DNA of 64,000 nt from VRUE01 sp963703895. GTDB taxonomy: Bacteria > Actinomycetota > Thermoleophilia > Solirubrobacterales > 70-9. The notes under the pieces were generated by a model. The model did no database searches and was not told the DNA's origin. It was given only the letters and a program-made list of their open reading frames with translations. The stretch's first letter is position 1; the number at the start of each line of letters is the position of its first letter. The stretch covers positions 558,001 through 622,000 of the forward strand of contig CAVPFX010000002.1 of NCBI GenBank assembly GCA_963703895.1, read 5' to 3'. Below are positions 17,180 through 25,546 of the stretch, in pieces. The translations under genes were made by a program, and so were the position numbers.

Positions 17180-17734
17180 ATGGCAGCCTCCGGTGGACCC
17201 CGTATCGCACCAGGTGACCGGCGCCAGCTCGGTTTGGTGAATTTCACCATCGCCAAGCTGGCGGGGATCGCGACGCGCGGGCGGCCGCCGCACATCTTCA
17301 CCACGCTCGGGCGCCATCGCGGCCTCTTCCGTCGCTGGCTCTGGTTTGCCGGTGCCCTGATGCCGGGCGGCAAGCTTCCCCGCGAGGAGACCGAGCTGAT
17401 CATCCTGCGCGTCGCCCACAACACCGGCAGCACCTACGAGTGGGTGCAGCACGAGCGCATGGCCCGGCGCGCCGGCCTCAGCGACGAGGAGATCGGCCGC
17501 GTTCGCCAGGGCCCCGATGCCGAGGGCTGGTCCGAGCGCCGTGCTCTTCTTCTGCGCGCGGCCGACGAGCTCCATGCCGGTGACCGGATCGGCGACGAGC
17601 TCTGGGCGCAGCTGGCCGGGCAGCTCGACGAGGTGCGGCTGATCGAGCTCTGCATGTTGATCGGCCACTACGAGATGCTGGCGATGACCCTCAACTCGCT
17701 CGACGTCGAACCGGACTTCGAGGCGCGCCTATGA
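17180..17734 (+). CDS. Carboxymuconolactone decarboxylase/AhpD-family protein
   Basis: 184 residues from ATG 17180. The open frame reaches further upstream only as antisense of the exonuclease and cyclase genes. The core GGKLPREETELIILRVAHNTGSTYEWVQHERMARRAGLSDEEI matches the family helix, but the usual CxxCxxxH thiol pair is replaced by NTGSTYEWVQH. Peroxidase activity of the AhpD kind is therefore unlikely. DELHAGDRIGDELWAQL and CMLIGHYEMLAMTLNSL complete the domain. Function unknown. It ends 2 nt before a dispersed 47-nt hairpin. Confidence 0.82.
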   Translation: MAASGGPRIAPGDRRQLGLVNFTIAKLAGIATRGRPPHIFTTLGRHRGLFRRWLWFAGALMPGGKLPREETELIILRVAHNTGSTYEWVQHERMARRAGLSDEEIGRVRQGPDAEGWSERRALLLRAADELHAGDRIGDELWAQLAGQLDEVRLIELCMLIGHYEMLAMTLNSLDVEPDFEARL

Positions 17735-17736
17735 GC

Positions 17737-17783
17737 TTCCGGTGCGCTTTATGTGGTTCAGGGGTGCATAAAGCGCACCGGAA
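17737..17783. repeat. Dispersed 47-nt hairpin, copy 1
   Basis: Perfect 17-bp arms (TTCCGGTGCGCTTTATG, 17737-17753, and its complement at 17767-17783) around a 13-nt loop. Same length and arm sequence as the copies at 39859-39905 and 41612-41658. It lies between the CMD-family and SDR genes. Confidence 0.8.
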
Positions 17784-17795
17784 CGGGGGTTGCTG

Positions 17796-18641
17796 ATGGT
17801 GGGTGTCAAGGATTTGAGGGGGAAGCGCTGTCTGATCACCGGGGCGGCCAGCGGCATAGGTCGCTCGACGGCAATCGCCGCCGCCGGCCGGGGTGCCGAG
17901 CTCTTCCTCACCGACCGCAACGGCGAGGGGCTGGAGAGCGTCGCCGCTGAGATCCGCGAGGCGGGCGGGATCGTGTCCCACATCGCCGCGGTCGACCTCG
18001 TCGATCACGACGCGGTGGTCGCCTTCGCCGCGGAAGTGCACGCGATCGCTCCCAGCATGGACGTGGTGATGAACGTGGCGGGCATCTCGACCTGGGGCCG
18101 AATCGAGCAGCTCGAACACGAGCACTGGCGGCGCACGATCGAGATCGACCTGATGGGGCCGATCAGCATCCTCGAGTGCTTCGTGCCGCCGATGATCGAG
18201 GCCCGCCAAGGCGGCCACATCGTCAACGTCTCCTCGGTCGCGGGGCTCTTCGGATTGCCCTGGCACGCTCCCTACAGCGCCGCCAAGTTCGGCCTGCGCG
18301 GTGTCTCCGAGGTGCTGCGCTTCGATTTGCGCAAGAACCGCATCGGCGTCAGCCTGGTTTGCCCGGGCGCGGTGAAGACGCCGCTGGTCGGCACCGTCGA
18401 CATCGTCGGGATCGACCGGGACAATCCGAAAATGCGCAAGCTGATCGCGCTCTTCGAGCGCCGCGCCGTCACTCCTGAGAGCGTCGCCGAGAAGATCATC
18501 GAGGCGATCGAGAAGAACCGCTACATGGTCTTCACCTCACCCGATGGCCGCTTCCTGCACTGGCTCCAGCGCAAGTTCTCGCCGCCCTACACGCTGGTCA
18601 TGCGGGTGATGAACCGCGAGCTCGACCGGGCGGCCCGCTAG
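17796..18641 (+). CDS. Short-chain dehydrogenase/reductase
   Basis: 281 residues from ATG 17796; a TTG 6 nt upstream is possible. It is a classical SDR: the cofactor loop CLITGAASGIGRSTA (TGxxxGxG), a DR after the second strand (FLTDRNG) suggesting NADH or mixed preference, NVAG in place of NNAG (about 90), the catalytic Ser in VNVSSVAGLFG, and YSAAKFG for Tyr and Lys. The C-terminal region (PDGRFLHWLQRKFSPPY) fits the actinobacterial membrane-associated subgroup. The substrate is unknown. The 47-nt hairpin lies directly upstream. Confidence 0.92.
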   Translation: MVGVKDLRGKRCLITGAASGIGRSTAIAAAGRGAELFLTDRNGEGLESVAAEIREAGGIVSHIAAVDLVDHDAVVAFAAEVHAIAPSMDVVMNVAGISTWGRIEQLEHEHWRRTIEIDLMGPISILECFVPPMIEARQGGHIVNVSSVAGLFGLPWHAPYSAAKFGLRGVSEVLRFDLRKNRIGVSLVCPGAVKTPLVGTVDIVGIDRDNPKMRKLIALFERRAVTPESVAEKIIEAIEKNRYMVFTSPDGRFLHWLQRKFSPPYTLVMRVMNRELDRAAR

Positions 18642-18672
18642 CCGGGAGCGGCTGTCCTCTAGGTTTGTCGCC

Positions 18673-19443
18673 GTGCCTGAGGCAGCCCTGAACATCGAGG
18701 ATTTGGCCAAGCGCTACCCGACCGGGGTGGAGGCGCTGCGCGGCGTTTCCCTGCAGATCGAGCAAGGAGAGCTGTTCGGCCTGCTCGGCCCCAACGGTGC
18801 GGGCAAGTCGACGCTGATCCACTGCACGACCGGGCTGGCGCAGCCGACCGGCGGCTCGATCCACGTCTTCGGCCACGACGCCACCGGCGACTACGGCGAG
18901 GCGCGCCAGGCGGTCGGACTGGCACCGCAGGAGCCCAACCTCGACTGGTTCCTCACCGTCGCCGAGACCCTCGACTACCACGCCGGCTACTTCGGCATGC
19001 CCAAGCGCGAGCGGCGCGAGCGCACCGAAGAGCTGCTCGAGACCTTCTCGCTGACCGAGAAGCGCGACGAACGGACGCGCACGCTTTCCGGCGGGATGAA
19101 GCGGCGGCTGATCCTGGCGCGGGCGATGATGCACCGGCCGCGGCTGCTGATCCTCGACGAGCCCACCGCCGGGGTCGACGTCGAGCTGCGGCTCGAGCTC
19201 TGGCACTACGTGCAGCGGATCAACCAGGAGGGGACCTCGATCCTGCTGACCACGCACTACCTCGAGGAGGCCGAACAGCTCTGCGACCGGATCGCCTTCA
19301 TCAACGAAGGCCAGATCGTCGGGCGGGGGACCAGCGCCGAGCTCGCCGCCCGCTTCGGCGTCGACAGCCTCGAGGACGCCTACCTCGCTCTGGTCGGGCG
19401 CAAAGAGCTGTCCCGCTCCCACGCCGAGGTAGCCGCCCCGTGA
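18673..19443 (+). CDS. ABC-2 exporter, ATP-binding subunit
   Basis: 256 residues from GTG 18673. Walker A is GLLGPNGAGKSTLI (about 36-49), the signature is TLSGGMKRRLILARAM, Walker B is RLLILDEPTAGVD, and the H-loop is LLTTHYLEEAEQL. The Q-loop (GLAPQEPNLDW) is also present. It energises export by the membrane protein encoded next, whose GTG overlaps this stop by 4 bp. Such pairs export drugs, lipids or polysaccharide; no specificity can be read here. Confidence 0.94.
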   Translation: MPEAALNIEDLAKRYPTGVEALRGVSLQIEQGELFGLLGPNGAGKSTLIHCTTGLAQPTGGSIHVFGHDATGDYGEARQAVGLAPQEPNLDWFLTVAETLDYHAGYFGMPKRERRERTEELLETFSLTEKRDERTRTLSGGMKRRLILARAMMHRPRLLILDEPTAGVDVELRLELWHYVQRINQEGTSILLTTHYLEEAEQLCDRIAFINEGQIVGRGTSAELAARFGVDSLEDAYLALVGRKELSRSHAEVAAP

Positions 19444-20207
19444 GCGCCGCCCAGATCCGCTTCGCGACGCTCTGGCGCCGCGAGGTCAACCGCTTCATGA
19501 AGATCAAGAAGCAGACGCTGGGCGCGCCGCTGCTGGAAACCTTCCTCTACATATCGGTCTTCGGCGCCGCGCTCGGCTCGCGGATCAAAGAGCTGCACGG
19601 GATCGAATACATCGTCTTCGTCATCCCCGGCCTGATCATGATGTCGTTCGCGATCAACTCCTTCGCCAACAACTCCTCCTCGATCCTGCAGCAGAAGTTC
19701 CAGGGCGCGATCCAGGACCAGCTCTCCTCACCGGCTTCGCCGCTCGAGCTGCTGCTCGCCTTCACCTTCGGCGGCTTCATGCGTGGCCTGATCGTCGCCG
19801 GGCTGACCTTCATCGCCGCCTCGCTGCTGGTCGACCTGCCGGTCGACCACATCCTCGTACTGGTCCCGTCCCTGTTCTTGGTCGGCTTCTTCTTCTCCCA
19901 GCTCGGCGTGCTGACCGGGGTGCGCGCCGAACAGTTCGACGACGTCGCCTTCGTCCAGACCTTCGTGCTGACGCCGCTGATCTTCCTCGGCGGCGTCTTC
20001 TACTCGGCGACGCTGCTGCCGCAACCGTTCGAGACCCTGACCCACTTCAACCCGATCTACTACATGATCAACCTGGTCCGCTACGGCTTCGTCGGCTTCA
20101 GCGAAGTCAGCATCCCGCTCTCGCTGCTTGCTTTGACCGCCGCGACCGGCGCCCTCTTCGCGCTCAACCTTCGCCTCTTCACCCAGGGCTACCGCCTGCG
20201 CGACTAG
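19440..20207 (+). CDS. ABC-2 type permease
   Basis: 255 residues with six predicted membrane segments: one near residue 35, the FVIPGLIMMSFAI segment, the GLIVAGLTFIAASLLV segment, LVLVPSLFLVGFFFSQLGVL, VLTPLIFLGGVFYS, and a final helix. The 'P-L-I-F-L-G-G-V-F-Y' stretch and NPIYYMINLVRYGFVG are hallmarks of the ABC-2 family (DrrB/NodJ-like). It forms an exporter with the upstream ATPase (GTGA overlap). The gene ends exactly at the convergent STAS gene. Confidence 0.92.
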   Translation: MSAAQIRFATLWRREVNRFMKIKKQTLGAPLLETFLYISVFGAALGSRIKELHGIEYIVFVIPGLIMMSFAINSFANNSSSILQQKFQGAIQDQLSSPASPLELLLAFTFGGFMRGLIVAGLTFIAASLLVDLPVDHILVLVPSLFLVGFFFSQLGVLTGVRAEQFDDVAFVQTFVLTPLIFLGGVFYSATLLPQPFETLTHFNPIYYMINLVRYGFVGFSEVSIPLSLLALTAATGALFALNLRLFTQGYRLRD

Positions 20208-20552
20208 CTAGGCCTCGGCCAGCGGCAGGCGCTCGGCGAGTCCGGTCAGCTCGAGCACTCGAGTCACAGCGGGGAAGTCGCTGGGAATGAAGCTGACCCT
20301 GGTCTCGCCGTCGTTACGGCTCAGGGTTGAGACAAGCAAGGCGATTCCGGTTGAGTCGATGAACTCGAGCTCGCGCATGTCGACGATCACCGGTGTCGAG
20401 GAATCGGCGAGAGAGCTCTCGAGGGCGCTTTCGGCGGTGCCGGCATTGGCCAGGTCGAGCTCGCCGGCAAAGGCGATCACGCGACTATCGCCGTTCTCCT
20501 GACTGCGAACGACCAGTGTTCCGTCGGCGATTTCGCGTTGCTCGCTGGGCAT
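20208..20552 (-). CDS. STAS-domain anti-sigma-factor antagonist
   Basis: 114 residues, one STAS domain. ELDLANAGTAESALESSL and VIVDMRELEFIDSTGIALLV carry the conserved DSTG loop with the phosphorylatable Ser (about 70). SpoIIAA/RsbV-type proteins switch partners with an anti-sigma kinase depending on phosphorylation of this Ser. No kinase or sigma gene is in the window, so the partners are elsewhere. It faces the ferritin-like gene. Confidence 0.92.
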   Translation of the reverse strand: MPSEQREIADGTLVVRSQENGDSRVIAFAGELDLANAGTAESALESSLADSSTPVIVDMRELEFIDSTGIALLVSTLSRNDGETRVSFIPSDFPAVTRVLELTGLAERLPLAEA

Positions 20553-20667
20553 TCGTTCCCTCCCGATGGAGCGTACTTCTCTCGTTCAGCTTACGCCAAT
20601 CGCGATTGCGGCTGCGCCGCTCAGGGTAACGAAATCACACTGCAATCGAACGAGGAGTGAGGTAACG

Positions 20668-21180
20668 ATGGAGGCCAGCACCAGCCCCAGCAAGGGAATC
20701 TTCGACGGCGTCAACGCCGAGGCGCGCCAGCACGTGACCGAGCTGTTGACCAAGGCTTACTGGATGGAGATCGAGACCGTGATGAGCTACCTCGCCGCCT
20801 CGACCAACCTCGACGGCGTGCGCGCCCAGGAGATCAAGCAGTCGCTCGAGACCGACGTCGAAGAGGAGCTCGGCCACGCCCGGCTCTTCGCCAAGCGGAT
20901 CAAGGAGCTCTACGGAGTCGTCCCCGGCTCGCAGGGCTTCACCGCGGAGCAGTCGTTTCTGCAGCCGGGCGAGGAGCAGACCGATGTCGTCCACATCATC
21001 CGCGGCGTGATCAAAGCCGAGACCGGCGCGATCGAGCATTACACGCGGATCGTCGAGGAGACCGATCGGGTCGACCCGGTCACCCAGGACATGGTGATCG
21101 ACATCCTCCACGACGAGCAGGCGCACCGCCGCCTCTTCGAGGGTTTCCTGCGCGAGTACGAGCTCGAGGGGCTGGCTTGA
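20668..21180 (+). CDS. Ferritin-like (DUF2202/bacterioferritin-type) diiron protein
   Basis: 170 residues; ATG 20668 has GAGGAGTGAGG upstream. A four-helix bundle carries iron ligands in the expected order: EIETVMSYL (about 33), EEELGHARLF with ExxH (about 63), AETGAIEHY (about 117) and HDEQAHRRLF with ExxH (about 151). It probably stores iron or removes peroxide. A co-oriented 77-residue helical protein follows after 68 nt and may be its partner. Confidence 0.88.
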   Translation: MEASTSPSKGIFDGVNAEARQHVTELLTKAYWMEIETVMSYLAASTNLDGVRAQEIKQSLETDVEEELGHARLFAKRIKELYGVVPGSQGFTAEQSFLQPGEEQTDVVHIIRGVIKAETGAIEHYTRIVEETDRVDPVTQDMVIDILHDEQAHRRLFEGFLREYELEGLA

Positions 21181-21248
21181 GCGTTGCGGGTTTGCTCGCC
21201 GCGCAGCGGGTAGCCGTGGGGACGGACCAAACCACTCGAGGAGGAGAC

Positions 21249-21482
21249 ATGGCGATCTTGCAGGAGGCCGGAGAGATCACCGGCACGATGGACAAGGAGT
21301 ACAACGTCATCTGGTTCGTCGAGCAGTGCCTCAGCAACGTGCTGCGACTCGAGACCTACATCGAGGACGCTGACCGCGAGGGTGACGTCGAGCTCGCCGA
21401 ACTCTTCCGGCGCGCCCAGGAAACGAGCCGCAAGGGCGCCGAACAGGGCAAGGCCCTGCTGCGCACCCGGCTCGCTGCCTGA
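21249..21482 (+). CDS. Small helical protein next to the ferritin-like gene
   Basis: 77 residues from ATG 21249, with GAGGAGGAG in ideal position; the longer frame from 21177 lacks one. The sequence is almost entirely amphipathic helix (EYNVIWFVEQCLSNVLRLET, EDADREGDVELAELFRRAQE). It ends KGAEQGKALLRTRLAA. No metal motif or signal peptide. I do not know the family, but similar short helical proteins accompany ferritin-like genes in actinobacteria as far as I recall. Confidence 0.75.
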   Translation: MAILQEAGEITGTMDKEYNVIWFVEQCLSNVLRLETYIEDADREGDVELAELFRRAQETSRKGAEQGKALLRTRLAA

Positions 21483-21500
21483 GGCCTCATCCAGAGTTTG

Positions 21501-21540
21501 CCGGCGGCGGTTCCCCCTGGTGCGCGGGGATCGTCGCCGG
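21501..21540. terminator. Imperfect hairpin between convergent genes
   Basis: CCGGCGGCGGTTCCCC (from 21501) pairs imperfectly with GGGGATCGTCGCCGG (to 21540). It lies between the small helical-protein gene and the convergent carboxyltransferase gene. Confidence 0.5.
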
Positions 21541-21587
21541 TTTCCAGTTCACTCGGAAGGCGGTCGCCAGCGCCGGTTTGAGCTGGC

Positions 21588-23153
21588 CTACCAGGCGTCG
21601 ACGTAACGGCGGCCGTCGCCCAGCTTGCCCCCGTGCGCTTGGGCAGCCGCCAGCGTCGAGGCGATCAGCGAGCGCGTCTCGGCCGGGTCGATCACGTCGT
21701 CGATCTCGAAGAGGGCGGCGGCGTTGAGCGCCTTGGCGTTTTCCTCGGCGGCGGCGGTGAGATCGCGGACGCGCTGCTCGCGCTCGGACTCGTCGGCGAT
21801 CGCCTCGAGCTCCTTGCGCAGAGCGAGGCGCACGGCGCCTTCGAGCCCCATCGGGCCGAGGTGGGCCGAGGGCCAGGCGAGGGTCAACAGCGGCTCGTGC
21901 ATGCTGCCGCCGGTCATCGCCTGGGCGCCGAGTCCGTAACCGCGGCGCAGGATCACGGCGATCAGCGGGACCCGCAGCGCCGCGCCGGCGAGCAGCAGGC
22001 GCGAGGCGTGGCGGACGAGGCCGGTTGCCTCGGCTTGCGGCCCGACCATCATCCCGGGCGTGTCGACCAGCGAGAGGACCGGCAGCCCGAAGGCGTCGCA
22101 GAGCTGCAGGAAGCGGGCCGCCTTGTCGGCGGCGTCGCTGGTGATCGCACCGGCAACGTGGCGGGTGTCGTTGGCGATCACGCCGAGCGGCCGCCCCTCG
22201 ACGCGGATCAGCGCGGTCGCCATCTCGGGGGCGAAGCGCTCGCGCAGGAAGGTCGCCGAGCCCGCGTCGGCGAGCGTCTCGACGATCGGCCCCACCGCGT
22301 AAGCGCGTCGCTGGCGCTCGGGGACGGCATCGCGCAGTGGCTCTTGGTCTGGCGCGTCGCCAGGGGGGAGGTCGCCCTGGAAGTAGCCGAGCAGGCGCTT
22401 GGTCGCCGCCGTCGCCGCGGCCTCGTCGGCGACGACCAGGTCGACGACCCCGTTCGCCGCCTGCATCTCGATCGGGCCGACCTCGTCCGGGCCGACCTTG
22501 CCCAGCCCGCCGCCCTCGATCATCGCCGGGCCGCCCATGCCGAGCGAGATGTTCTCGGTGGCGACGATCAGGTCGGCGCAGCCGGCGATCACGGCGTTGC
22601 CGGCGAAGCAGCGGCCGGCGACGACGGCGATCCGCGGCACCAGGCCGGAGAGGCCGGCCCAGAGCGCGAAGGCGCGTGTGTCGAGCGCCGAGACGACCGG
22701 GTAGTCGGTGTCGCCGGGCCGACCACCGCCGCCCTCGGCGAAGAAGACGGTCGGCAGGCGCATCCGCTCGATCAGCTCGAAGAGGCGGTCCTTCTTGCGA
22801 TGGCCGAGGGCGCCCTGGGTGCCGGCGAGCACGGTGTAGTCATAGGAGAGGACGGCGCAGGCGGCCCGCTCGCCGAAGCTCTCGCCGTTGATCCGCGCGG
22901 TGCCGGCAAGCAGGCCATCGGCGGGAGTGGTGGCGATCAGGTCGTCGAGCTCACGGCGGCCGCGTTGGGCGGCGATCGCGAAGCGCCCGTACTCGACGAA
23001 GGAGCCGGGGTCGACGAGGTCATCGATGTTCTCGCGAGCGCTGCGACCGCCCTTGGCATGACGCCGCGCCATCGCGTCCTCGCGTGCCTCGTCTTGGGTG
23101 AGTGCGCGTCGGGCCAAGACCTCCGCTAGATCGTTCCTCTCGTCCTCGCTCAC
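21588..23153 (-). CDS. Acyl-CoA carboxylase carboxyltransferase (beta) subunit
   Basis: 521 residues, full length for propionyl- or methylcrotonyl-CoA carboxylase beta subunits. Two crotonase-like halves are visible. The N-half contains RHAKGGRSARENIDDLVDPGSFVEYG, GTQGALGHRKKDRLFELI and the oxyanion-forming GGGGRPG. The C-half contains PVLSLVDTPGMMVGPQAEATG and GYGLGAQAMTGGSMHEPLL. It transfers CO2 from biotin to an acyl-CoA. No biotin-carboxylase gene adjoins it, so the partner must be elsewhere. The terminal Trp and divergent N-half leave the acyl-CoA preference open. Confidence 0.92.
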   Translation of the reverse strand: MSEDERNDLAEVLARRALTQDEAREDAMARRHAKGGRSARENIDDLVDPGSFVEYGRFAIAAQRGRRELDDLIATTPADGLLAGTARINGESFGERAACAVLSYDYTVLAGTQGALGHRKKDRLFELIERMRLPTVFFAEGGGGRPGDTDYPVVSALDTRAFALWAGLSGLVPRIAVVAGRCFAGNAVIAGCADLIVATENISLGMGGPAMIEGGGLGKVGPDEVGPIEMQAANGVVDLVVADEAAATAATKRLLGYFQGDLPPGDAPDQEPLRDAVPERQRRAYAVGPIVETLADAGSATFLRERFAPEMATALIRVEGRPLGVIANDTRHVAGAITSDAADKAARFLQLCDAFGLPVLSLVDTPGMMVGPQAEATGLVRHASRLLLAGAALRVPLIAVILRRGYGLGAQAMTGGSMHEPLLTLAWPSAHLGPMGLEGAVRLALRKELEAIADESEREQRVRDLTAAAEENAKALNAAALFEIDDVIDPAETRSLIASTLAAAQAHGGKLGDGRRYVDAW

Positions 23154-23269
23154 GCGCGCATATTCGCCGATCCGCGCCCTTCGCTTCGCTTGATTGCTTC
23201 GGTCCGGCCAGTTAGATTGCTTCGTCCATTCGTCCAGGGGCGCTGGGATGGCGCCAGAAGGAGAGCAAG

Positions 23270-23854
23270 TTGAAGCAAAGACTTTCCCGTGTTTCGTCCA
23301 AGGGGGTCGTCGCGATCGTGGTCGGCCTGACCACTGCGCTCGCGCTCGCCCCGACCCTCGCCAGCGGCGCCAGCGATCTGGGTAGCGCCAACACCGTCTA
23401 CATCAAGGACGGCAAGGGCGGCCTTCGCTTCGAAGCGCCGAAGACGATCATCGCCGGTCAGGAACTCGAGGTGCTGAACCAGACCAACCCGAAACAGGTT
23501 GGGCCGCACACCTTCTCGCTGGTCACCAAGGGATCGATCCCGAAGACCCCGAAGGCCCGCCAGACCTGCTTCACGCCGAAACACATCTGCATGTCGATCG
23601 CCAAGTGGCACGGCGTCACGGGCAACGGGCCGGTGAAAGTGAACCCGGTCGAGGTCGGCCTCGAAGGCTGGGACACGCTCGGCAGCGTCAGCAAGAAGGG
23701 CGACTCCTGGTTCACGGGCTCGAAACCGAACACGTCGATCACGCAGAAAGTCAGTGCCGCGGCGGGCACGACGATCTATTTCATGTGCGCCATCCATCCT
23801 TGGATGCACGGCTCGACTGAAGTCCTGCCTGCGCCCGTCACGCCGACGAGCTAG
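23270..23854 (+). CDS. Exported cupredoxin-like copper protein
   Basis: 194 residues from TTG 23270 with GAAGGAGAG upstream. Residues 1-33 are a signal peptide. The mature domain has FEAPKTIIAGQELEVLNQTNPKQVGPHTFSL, whose GPHTF supplies the first His ligand. It ends YFMCAIHPWMHGSTEV, giving the C-x2-H-x2-M type-1 copper cluster. An internal insertion with two cysteines (CFTPKHIC) is unusual. It precedes the multicopper oxidase gene by about 30-90 nt and is probably its electron partner or copper donor. Confidence 0.88.
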   Translation: MKQRLSRVSSKGVVAIVVGLTTALALAPTLASGASDLGSANTVYIKDGKGGLRFEAPKTIIAGQELEVLNQTNPKQVGPHTFSLVTKGSIPKTPKARQTCFTPKHICMSIAKWHGVTGNGPVKVNPVEVGLEGWDTLGSVSKKGDSWFTGSKPNTSITQKVSAAAGTTIYFMCAIHPWMHGSTEVLPAPVTPTS

Positions 23855-23940
23855 CAACGGCTGGCAGTCCCTCAGATTTACCGCGCCTGGGGCGCCGAGC
23901 TTTCCTCGGCGCCCTGGGTAGCGGAGCGCTGGCCACGGCG

Positions 23941-25455
23941 TTGCCGATCGGCCTGCGCCCGGGTTCCCTGCTCCCCGCGGGCGACGCTTCCGTACCGCGT
24001 CCGCACGGCCCCGCGCCGTTCCGCCTGCCGCTGCCGATCCCGCGGGAGCTCAACGCCCCCGAGCTGACGATTCCGATCCGCGAGGCGGAGGTCCAAGCGC
24101 TGCCTGGGCCAAAGACGCGGATGTGGACCTACGGCGGCTGCTTTCCGGGCCCGACGATCCGGCGCCCGGCGGGCGAGCGCACCGCGGTCACCTTCCTGCA
24201 CGAACTGCCGAAGGCCGCGGGTGAGCTGACCGTGCACCTGCACGGCGGTCACAACCGCACCCAGTTCGACGGGCAGCCTGGCGGCTTGACCGCGTCGCAC
24301 GCGGCTTCGTTCTACTGCGACATTCCGCGCGGCCTCTCGCCACGGCAGTCGGGCAACGACGTCCTGATCGAGCCGGGGGGGAGGCGGACCTACCTCTACG
24401 ACCTGGTCGAGGAGGGCCGGCCCGAGCGCGCCGCCTTCCAGTGGTACCACGACCACCGCCTCGACCACACCGCCCGCAACGTCTGGCGCGGTCTGGCCGG
24501 GATGTGGATCGTCGACGACGAGTTCGAGGCCGGCCTGCCGCTGCCCCGCGGCGAGCACGACCTGCCGCTGATGATCGTCGACCGCTCCTTCGATCGCCAC
24601 AACCAGCTCACCAACCCCTTCACCAACCGGCGCCCGCCCGCCGACGGGATCGACGCTCACTCGGTCCTCGTCAACGGTGCTCACATGCCCCACCACCGGG
24701 TCAGCGCCCGCCGCTACCGCCTGCGCATCCTCAACGCCTCGCAGTTCCGCTCCTACAACCTCTTTCTCTCCAACGGGGCGCCGCTGATCCAGATCGGCAC
24801 CGACAGCGGCCTGATGCCGCGGCCGGTGCGCCGCAACGAGGCGATGATCGCGCCGGGCGAGCGGGTCGAGCTGGTGGTCGACTTCTCCCCGGCGGCGGGC
24901 GAGAAGGTCGAGCTGCGCAGCGGGCCCCGGCACGGGGCGAGGAACCCACTGGGCGCCCGCACCTACGTCGGCGCGCTGATGCAGTTCCGGGTTGATTCGG
25001 GGCGCCCCGCCGATCGCGCTCGCGTACCGCGCAAGCTGCGACCCCTGCCGGCCTGGACCAAGCGCGCGCCACGCAAGCCGGACCGAACCTGGGAGATCTC
25101 GGTCGGCGGGGTCTTCAAGACGACCTGGTTGATCAACGGCCGCACCTTCAACCCGGCGCGCGCCGACGCCCGGCCAAAGCTGGGCTCGGTCGAGACCTGG
25201 GAGCTCGTCAACCGCACCAACGTCGCCCACGTGATGCACATGCACCTGACCGACTGGTACCTGCTTTCCCGCAACGGCCGCCGGCCGCCGCCCTGGGAAG
25301 ACTGCCTCAAGGAGACCTTCCTCCTCTACCCCCACGAACGCATCCTCGTCGCCGGCCACTTCGCCGACTACACCGGCAAGTTCGTCATCCACTGCCACAT
25401 GCTCGATCACGAGGACCACGGCCTGATGGCCCAGTTCGAGGTGGTCAAGCCCTAG
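23941..25455 (+). CDS. Multicopper oxidase (laccase/CotA-like)
   Basis: 504 residues from the first canonical start, TTG 23941. All four copper motifs are present: HLHGGH, WYHDHRLDH, HVMHMHLTDW, and HCHMLDHEDHGLM with its axial Met. It should oxidise phenols, metals or similar donors and reduce oxygen to water. Coding sense extends upstream to at least 23887. There GRRAFLGALGSGALATA looks like a twin-arginine signal, but no ATG, GTG or TTG lies in that open stretch (from 23821), so the true start may be CTG 23887. Its last 71 bp are repeated beyond the adjoining cassette. Confidence 0.9.
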   Translation: MPIGLRPGSLLPAGDASVPRPHGPAPFRLPLPIPRELNAPELTIPIREAEVQALPGPKTRMWTYGGCFPGPTIRRPAGERTAVTFLHELPKAAGELTVHLHGGHNRTQFDGQPGGLTASHAASFYCDIPRGLSPRQSGNDVLIEPGGRRTYLYDLVEEGRPERAAFQWYHDHRLDHTARNVWRGLAGMWIVDDEFEAGLPLPRGEHDLPLMIVDRSFDRHNQLTNPFTNRRPPADGIDAHSVLVNGAHMPHHRVSARRYRLRILNASQFRSYNLFLSNGAPLIQIGTDSGLMPRPVRRNEAMIAPGERVELVVDFSPAAGEKVELRSGPRHGARNPLGARTYVGALMQFRVDSGRPADRARVPRKLRPLPAWTKRAPRKPDRTWEISVGGVFKTTWLINGRTFNPARADARPKLGSVETWELVNRTNVAHVMHMHLTDWYLLSRNGRRPPPWEDCLKETFLLYPHERILVAGHFADYTGKFVIHCHMLDHEDHGLMAQFEVVKP

Positions 25456-25457
25456 GC
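25387..25457. repeat. 71-bp direct repeat, left copy (3' end of multicopper oxidase)
   Basis: Identical base for base to 26790-26860. It covers the last copper motif and the TAG of the oxidase gene plus GC. The repeats bracket a low-GC cassette, as expected for an integrated element that restores the gene end it enters. Confidence 0.9.
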
Positions 25458-25486
25458 GGATCCCTTCCGGAGGTACGTCCGACCAC

Positions 25487-25522
25487 GACGTCAAGCTAAC
25501 GGCTAGCCGTTAGCTTGACGTC
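25487..25522. promoter_or_regulatory. Perfect 36-bp palindrome upstream of the cassette genes
   Basis: Arms 25487-25504 and 25505-25522 are exact complements without a loop. The core holds GCTAACGGC and GCCGTTAGC; the latter recurs at 25983-25991 before the second gene. The right arm ends in TTGACG, a -35-like box. It may be the operator and promoter of the system, a terminator for the oxidase gene, or a recombination site. Confidence 0.55.
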
Positions 25523-25546
25523 TTGTCGGCCAGTAGCATCTGACTC

